This document shows positions 57,541 to 64,000 of a DNA stretch of 64,000 nt, piece by piece. The translations under genes were made by a program, and so were the position numbers. The stretch is taken from the NCBI RefSeq assembly GCF_030272615.1, contig NC_081414.1, positions 47,980,501 through 48,044,500 of the forward strand, read 5' to 3'. The notes beneath the pieces were generated by a model. It was not told the DNA's origin and did not search any database. It was given only the letters and a program-made list of their open reading frames with translations. The DNA is from Cryptomeria japonica. Lineage: Eukaryota > Streptophyta > Pinopsida > Cupressales > Cupressaceae. How positions within the stretch are numbered: position 1 is the stretch's first letter; each line of letters begins with the position of its first letter.

Positions 57541-57779
57541 GGTAGAACAACTTTGGATTCGCACTTATGATATCCCCGAATCCAAGATGATATGTCTCCT
57601 TGTTGGTTCCAAATCTCCATGGTATGGTGAGTTCTACACCTACCTACATGATCACACACTTCCTCCTAACCAATCGAATAACCAACGCAAAACCTTCATT
57701 CGCCAAACTACTCGATACACCATCATTGTTGAAACCCTATACCAACGCAGTCTTGATGGTACTCTCCTTCAATGTTTGG

Positions 57780-58885
57780 AACAAGATGAGGCAACAAAGG
57801 CCTTGGAAGAGGTACATGAAGGAATTTGTGGGACTCACTCAAGTGGTCCTTCCTTAGCAAAGAAGATCATGCACACGGGATACTATTGGTCATCCATGGA
57901 AAAAGACTCCTACTATTTTGTCAGAAAATGCAAGAAATGCCAAGTTCATGGAGACCTGATACATGCACTAGCACATAAATTGCAACCAATCACAACACCA
58001 TGGCCCTTTTGTCAATGGGGACTTGACCTTGTGGGTAAAATTTATCCATCTTCATCCAACAGCCACAAATTCATTATTACCGTCACCGAATACTTCACAA
58101 AGTGGATCGAAGTTGTTCCACTTGCCCAAGTCACTGGCAAGCAGATCACCTCATTCATCCTTAATTGCATCATCTTCTGGTATGGTGTACCCATGTCCAT
58201 CATCATAGATAACAGACTTCCTTTCAAAAATTAGGATGTCCATGAGCTCTATGAGAAGTTTCACATCCAACACCGCTTTCCCACTCCCTATTACCCACAA
58301 GGCAATGGTCAGGCCAAAGAATTGAACAAGAACATATTGAGAATCCTTAATTAGATAGTCAATGATGCCAGTCATGATTGGCACATTCAATTAAATCCAT
58401 CACTATGGGTGTATCGAACTATCATTCAAACCCCTACAGGCGCAACTCCCTACTCACTGGTCTATGGTGCAAAAGCCATCCTTCCTATTGAGGTCGAGAT
58501 ACCATCTCTACGAGTTTCCTTGCATAATCTGATAGATGATGAGGCATACTGAGTCTCTCATCTTCAAGACTTGGAACTACTTGATGAAAGGCGACAAGCT
58601 GCATACAACCACCTCAAAGCCTATCAGCAGTGCATGAGCAGAAGCTATAATCACTGGGTTAGACCTCATACATTTGAGGTAGGTGATATTGGTCTTAGAG
58701 AGAAACCTTGTAACCAACCAAACATAGAATATCAGGGCAAGTTTGAATAAAAATGATTGGTTCCATATGTTATCATTGCTCTATTTGGGTCCGGGGTATA
58801 TCATTTGGCTACTTTAGAAGGAGAACTGCTCGCAGATCCGATCAACAACATGCACCTGAAATGGTTTCCTACATAAGATATATAG
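57780..58885 (+). pseudogene. pol: Element E integrase
   Basis: The zinc-binding HHCC region is VHEGICGTHSS ... CKKCQVHGD. The core follows with WGLDLVGKIYPSSS (first Asp), IIIDNRLPFKN (second Asp) and GNGQAKELNKN, where Lys replaces the catalytic Glu. Stops occur at 58232, 58353 and later. The C-terminus ends with YHLATLEGELLADPINNMHLKW, the usual Tat end. Integrase after RNase H confirms Ty3/Gypsy order. It would insert element DNA in the genome. Confidence 0.9.
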
Positions 58886-60000
58886 AGAATCAAGCTCCAA
58901 TACATATCATAAAGAACACAAAAAAAATTCCAATAAATGTCCTAAAGAAAATACAAAAAATTCAAACTAGTAAAAGAAAAATCATGCATCTAAATGGTGA
59001 ACAACCACTCCAGTGGCACCTTGGGTAAGTACGATGGTGAAAACCTAGCAAACAAGTGCCACTCATAAAGGCTATGGCTCCATTGTCATTCAGACTTGTT
59101 GTGATCACATTCATTGCATCCATTCATCCATCAGTCAAACCATGGCTTGTTATTGATCTGCAATCAGGGTTAGTGCTTCATGCGTCCTGCATCCTGCTTT
59201 TCATAGTAATATCTAAACTGGGGGCAAGGCTCTTAAGCTATTGATGGAAGTGGATTCTACATTACTTATGATCCATTGAGTTCTTCATTCAAAAACTATC
59301 TCACAAAATCCAAAAAACATTCAAAACTGTCTCACAAAATCAAAAAAACATTCAAAAACACTCACAAAATCCAAAAACATCATAAAACAAACAAAATTTG
59401 ATCAAAAACATAGCAACACATAAAACCCATTGTACATACACATCGCACAGAAATTTTTTGAGCTACTCCAACAATGACCACTTATCAAATCAACCAAACA
59501 ATCAACATCGACATACAACTGTCTTAACAAGGATGCATCCTTCCTTACCAAAACAAAGACATGATAACATTTTCTTTGACAAGAAAATTTTCTTTAAGTT
59601 ATCAAGTACTTGGTCTGTTTGATAAGTTATTTATTCATTTATATTAGGTTCCTACGCAACTCCACGATATCCACAAGTGATTAGAGTAGCCGGGATGGTT
59701 CCTAAGTATCGTTTGTTTATCATCTATGAATTGTTCCAATGAAGTTCTGGGGCATGTACTAATGGTGTCTACGCGGGAAGTTCACTAAGCTACGTGATCA
59801 TATGCAAAAATCTAGTCATGGATCACTATGGCTTACTAACTACAGCATATACATCGACTGTCTACACATGAACCAGAATGGAGGGTCCATCATGTTTTAT
59901 CTATACTGCTTGCTTATAAGTACAATGCTCCAAACTTGGTTCCTACTGCCTCGTCCAAGATTGATACTACCATGCTCAATGATGAAAAAATAAAAGCACT
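58886..60000 (+). other. Spacer after pol of element E
   Basis: No reading frame is supported. The section 59270-59410 has repeated CTCACAAAATCCAAAAA words (a degenerate direct repeat of about 28 bases). The region 59640-59760 has unique sequence of unknown role. An AACTGGGGGCAAGG purine-rich tract lies at 59217-59230. Confidence 0.55.
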
Positions 60001-61480
60001 ATGGATCATCATTTCAACTCATATGTTTATATTGCATTCTATTGCATATCGCCCATCCATTTGATCATTCATTATTCATATTTATGGTTTTGTATGCAAG
60101 TATGAACAAGTTAAAATATGAGAAGTTATTTAATATGAAGTGATCTTGGATACAATCATGACGGAGTTCTCTGATACATTATTAGTGCATCATGCAATTT
60201 GTCACCAACTTGCATTCATATGTCATGAATGCATGGTATTATCATTCCATTGCATTTAGTTGCATTTAAATGCATCTAGTTCATTATCATTTACTTGCAT
60301 GTAGGTTCATTACATCCATTATAGATATTCATTCAAGTGCATCTCATATCCTTTAGTTGCATTCATTATCATTTACTTACATTATCATCCTTACATCATT
60401 TAATCATTGTAAATAAGGGCATTTAGATTCATTTGTATAAATTTCCAATCATTTCATTTACTTCCATTATTAGTCATCAACACACATTCATTTATTCATC
60501 TAGGTATAGTTAGTTGTCTTTTAAATCATTCAAAATCATTCATCATCATTTACGTTTGTTTAAAGTACATTCATTTAGATTTATTTAATTGCACTTCATT
60601 TGCATTTTTTAATCTATTAGTCAAGTACATTCATCTATCCATCCAGTATATTCTTATACTCATTCATTTCATTCTCATCTTAAAATGTTTCATTTGGATT
60701 CATTAAAATGCATTCATTATCCTTTTAATTGCATTAAGGTGCAGATATTCATTATCCCTTAGTTGCATTTATTTGCATTATCATTTCACTTAGTCATGTT
60801 TTAAGTCATTTAGAATCATAACATAAACATTTGTCTCAACATTTGTTTATTCATTTTACAAGTGCATTCATTTAAGATCACCACATAAACATTTGAATCA
60901 CCATTTGTTTATCCATTTTGCATTCATTTTTAAAACCATCTATGAAAAATTACATAAACCATTCAATTCATTACATTTTCATCAAACACCCAGCTGCATA
61001 TCATCATATCATCACACATAAACACAAGTACTATCTAACTCATAAGCAACATCATTCATTCATCATTTTGCATACATAGTCATCATGACATTACATACAT
61101 AAAGCATTACAACAATGCATCATATATGTATTAACATACATCCACATATTAGCATCACATTCATAAACACGCATATAGACATCATACAATCATCATCATA
61201 AACATGCATATAGAAATCATCTCATCAACATATACATCTAGCAAAGTAAAAACATGTATCTAAGCATATAAAACATCAATCATAATCATCATCCTGCATA
61301 AACCCATACATATCATCAACATGCATATCATCACAAAATATTGGATCTCCTCATATATCACATCATATATCATCTCACAAAAACATACATGTATCAGAGT
61401 ACAGTGATGTAAAAAATATTAGCTACCAAGAGTCATCTGAGTCACAGTCCAAAATGACAATGTAATAAAATACATAAATC
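60001..61480 (+). repeat. CATT/TGCATTTA-rich low-complexity spacer of element E
   Basis: The sequence is dominated by CATTTAGTTGCATTTA, TTCATTATCATTTA and, after 60980, CATCATAAACATGCATAT-like words. The units are too diverged to give one period. I see no gene. Such AT-rich spacers between pol and the antisense ORF are common in Tat elements. Confidence 0.6.
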
Positions 61481-61645
61481 TCTCTCAAATGGCACTCTGG
61501 TCAGATGTTGCACCCCCATCACCGCCTACTCCACCACTACCCCCTGCACCACCTACACTATCTCATTATGGAGGACCCATAACACCACCACTACTCTGCA
61601 TCCTTTAAGACCGCTCTAATCTCGCCTGATGCATCTGTGAATAAA

Positions 61646-63340
61646 TCAGTGCCCACTGACTGGATGGCACCACCTGCTCATACAAACCCCACCAATAGTC
61701 AACCTCTCCACCTGCCAGTCATAGCTCCCTTGCCAATGAATCAGTCGATGGACCATGTCCTTGTACTCCCTCCAAGGCCTGAACTCTCTCTCTTGCAGCT
61801 GGATCACCCTATCAACCGCATCATCCCACTCTCGCCTTACTACTATCAACTCTGACTCCAATGCAAACATCTAAACATCTCTAGCTGCAATCTCTGCCTC
61901 ACAATCCTCCACCTATAGCTCCCTCTCCTCCACCAGTAGCTCCCTCTCCCATATCCATAGGTGTCTCTCCCTCCCCAATATCCTTGCCACCTAATCTGAA
62001 TCCTCCCTGAATCAAAGGACCCTATGATAGTCACAACGGCTGTCTGCCTCTCCCTCTCTACTGTAACCGTCCTCCTCCACCCCTCCACCTCCAAATCCAC
62101 CACCACCACCCCCTCCACCCCCTCCAAAACCTCCACCACCACCTCCTACTCCTTTGTCTTCTCTCCTTCGTCGCTGTCTCCTATCATCCTCAAATGATGG
62201 TAATGACTCAACTGGATCTGAAATGTGTGGAATAGGATGTGTGGTATGATACTGCATGTAATCCTCTGTCACTCATGCATCCACAATCCTCAGCCTCATA
62301 TGCCATGGTCTCACCTATAAAGTTTGGAACTTGGCTAAGGCCTAATCATATGGTAACACTGGCCCCCACTGAAATCTCTCCCGTACCACCCATGCATACT
62401 CCCCTGGTCCACTCGACAATCCCTGCCTCTGACCGAACTACCTCATCACTCTACTTGGTACCTATCTCTCAACATTGTAGGATGTCCTACCAATCAAATA
62501 CTGTGTCATAAATACATAAGGCAAAGCCTCTACATCATCCTCCCAAGGTTCACACTCAATGTATGGCCTCCATATCACTGCATCTAAATCATCTAATGCC
62601 CACCACCACCACTCAAACTTCCCCAAGTGGGGCTGACTCATCATACCTCCGTACATGTACACGTAGGGCATATCTACCACCCTAAATCTCATACATACCA
62701 GTCGTGTAACTAGCAGGTGCTCCCATGCCTAGATGTATAACAAAGTAATGCCAACCCCTAGAGAGCTCCTCTCCCGGTAAACCACTTCATGAAGCTCCTT
62801 GTATAGGTGTGATAGCACACATGGCCCCCATGCATAGTGGGTCCCATCTATCACCATGCACTCAATCACCTAGCCCCAACCCATGACCAGTCCATGCAAA
62901 CATCGATTGGGGCACAACAAACCCCCTACTATGCCTGATAAAACAACTATTAATGGCTCATATAATGCCACTATCTCCTCCCACATGATCAAGCCATCCT
63001 AATTATAGACATCCTCATTGAATATCCACTGTACCACTGCTGTACCCAATCCTTGGTTGTACATCACTAGATCCCCTTGGATAGGAATGTGCAAAATCCT
63101 CCACACATCCTCCAGTGTAATGGCCATCTCTCCCATCGATAAATGGAATGTGTAGGTCTCACTGTGCCACCGCTCCACTAATGTAGTCACTAGTTCACGA
63201 TTCATCCGAATCACAGGCAGGTACATCATGTCATATAGTCTAGTCACCGTGAAACAATCAATCTCTGCTTTAGTCAGTTGATCTCATAGCTTCTGCGTGG
63301 TCAGATGCCACTCCCACATCTAAAGCACGGGAAGATCCTC
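61646..63340 (-). pseudogene. Antisense ORF of element E: plant mobile domain (PMD)-like protein
   Basis: On the minus strand one frame of about 565 codons runs from 63340 to 61646 with stops only. The N-terminal section has MWEWHLTTQ, CFTVTRLYDMMYLPV, VERWHSETYTFHLSMGEM and AITLEDVWRILHIPIQGD, a clear plant-mobile-domain (aminotransferase-like, MAIN-type) signature. Middle motifs include MPYVYMYGGMMSQPHLGKF. A Gly-rich stretch of about 25 residues lies at 62088-62160 and the C-terminus is helical (ELIVVRREWDDAV). Antisense PMD genes between pol and 3' LTR are known in Tat-lineage elements. Its role in the element is unknown. Confidence 0.75.
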
Positions 63341-64000
63341 CTACACACACATCAACATCATCATCAGTTGTTTTGTTTCAAACTTTTTTACGTTTAAACA
63401 TTAGACTATCAACAAATACTTTGATCAAGTATCTTCGGGTCTCAACAGGTAAGCAATCATGGCAAACCTAGACTACAATAGACATTTATCATAATGACCT
63501 AGTCTCAATGGGGCTACTATGATTAAAAAAAACTTATCCATCCATCCACCCAACATCAACATTAGGAGATTATTTTTCTAACACTGGGGCATCTATTTTT
63601 TCTGACAATAGCAGTATTTTGCTAACAATCGCGCTAAAACCACTACACACTAGCGCTAAAACAACAAACATGCTAAATGACCTATACAAAAGTGCCATAA
63701 CATGGTGATAGCACTACAAAATTGACTCAATCATGCTACAACAATATTTGCACTAACACTACTATACAACTACGCTAACACAAGCCGGTAGTGCTAAAAC
63801 TACTATGCAATAGCGCTATAGCGGCACAAAAGTGCTATTTTAGCTGACAACTGCACTAAAACATAGTTTTAGCGCTATTGTCATAGTTGGACTTGGACGC
63901 TTGCAAAAACATATCAAAAATGCATTAAAAGAAAAAATTTAAATTTGCGTATCACTAGTCTATAGTCATCTAGCCGCTGGAATCGACGGACTCGCTCTAG
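63341..64000. other. Region upstream of the antisense ORF with AGCGCT-rich repeats
   Basis: No ORF is supported. From about 63560 to 63900 many short repeats appear: CTAGCGCTAAAAC, CAATAGCGCTATAG, TTTTAGCGCTATTGT and decayed versions with AGTGCTA or GCACTA. They resemble the cluster at 41088-41410 in the leader. The position is 5' of the antisense ORF and internal to the (unseen) 3' LTR. Confidence 0.65.

Larger units (their letters stand above)
32799..64000 (+). mobile_element. Element E: Tat-lineage Ty3/Gypsy retrotransposon (3' LTR outside window)
   Basis: The order on the plus strand is LTR, PBS-like tRNA-Trp complement, a long leader, gag, protease, G-patch-like motif, RT, RNase H, a second RNase H and integrase, then a long spacer and an antisense ORF. 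The integrase-last order and dual RNase H place it in the Tat group of plant Ty3/Gypsy. It carries two nested elements, D in the 5' LTR and F in the leader. The polyprotein has many stops and several frameshifts. The 3' LTR is not reached by 64000, so the size without D and F is at least about 16.8 kb. Confidence 0.9.

Noticed and set aside
55601-58885. An integrated pararetrovirus
   Set aside because: There is an integrase after RNase H and a Tat-type gag, and no movement protein or caulimovirus coat motif.
61637-61855. Plus-strand Pro/His-rich ORF
   Set aside because: It is the shadow of the antisense PMD frame.

Overview
This 64 kb window is plant nuclear DNA made almost entirely of nested retrotransposons. 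I found no host gene, no rRNA gene and no intact tRNA gene. The AT-rich base use, LTRs over 1 kb, deep nesting, and the mix of Ty1/Copia, Tat-type Ty3/Gypsy and plant-type LINE with RNase H all fit a large, repeat-rich plant genome. A conifer is my best guess, but nothing here fixes the species.

Layout, left to right. Element B is an old Copia element on the minus strand (3' LTR ending at 1678, 5' LTR at 23541-24876). It is split by two later insertions. The first is Copia element A (1947-11144, plus strand, target duplication ATAAA), which carries a solo LTR of another family inside its integrase (5589-6934). The second is a LINE (11407-19472, minus strand, 16-bp target duplication), which has an unexpected third ORF after its RNase H domain. 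Element C (24877-32798, minus) abuts the end of B's LTR. It is an LTR retroelement with no pol: one ORF for a zinc-knuckle/coiled-coil protein and one for a large unknown protein, the latter split by another solo LTR. C's 5' LTR is cut at 32798 by element E.

Element E (32799 to beyond the right edge) is a Tat-lineage Ty3/Gypsy element. It holds gag, protease, a G-patch-like motif, RT, two RNase H domains and integrase, a long CATT-rich spacer, and an antisense ORF of plant-mobile-domain type. Its primer-binding region matches about 39 nt of tRNA-Trp rather than the usual 12-18 nt. Copia element D (33975-40695, duplication CATAA) sits inside E's 5' LTR. Element F (43203-50908, near-duplication CTTGT/CTTGC) sits in E's leader.

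C and F are the most unusual content. They lie in opposite orientation, differ in LTR sequence, and lack protease, integrase, RT and RNase H. Yet both encode the same pair of proteins in the same order: ORF1 (coiled coil plus four CCHC knuckles) and ORF2 (about 1,100 residues, a shared unknown globular region and a long charged coil). Their PBS, polypurine tract and LTR 3' modules match those of the Copia elements, so they are probably moved in trans by Copia machinery. All elements are decayed by stop codons, many explainable as C-to-T changes. Nesting gives a relative age order: B, then C, then E, then D and F; A and the LINE are younger than B; the solo LTR is younger than A.
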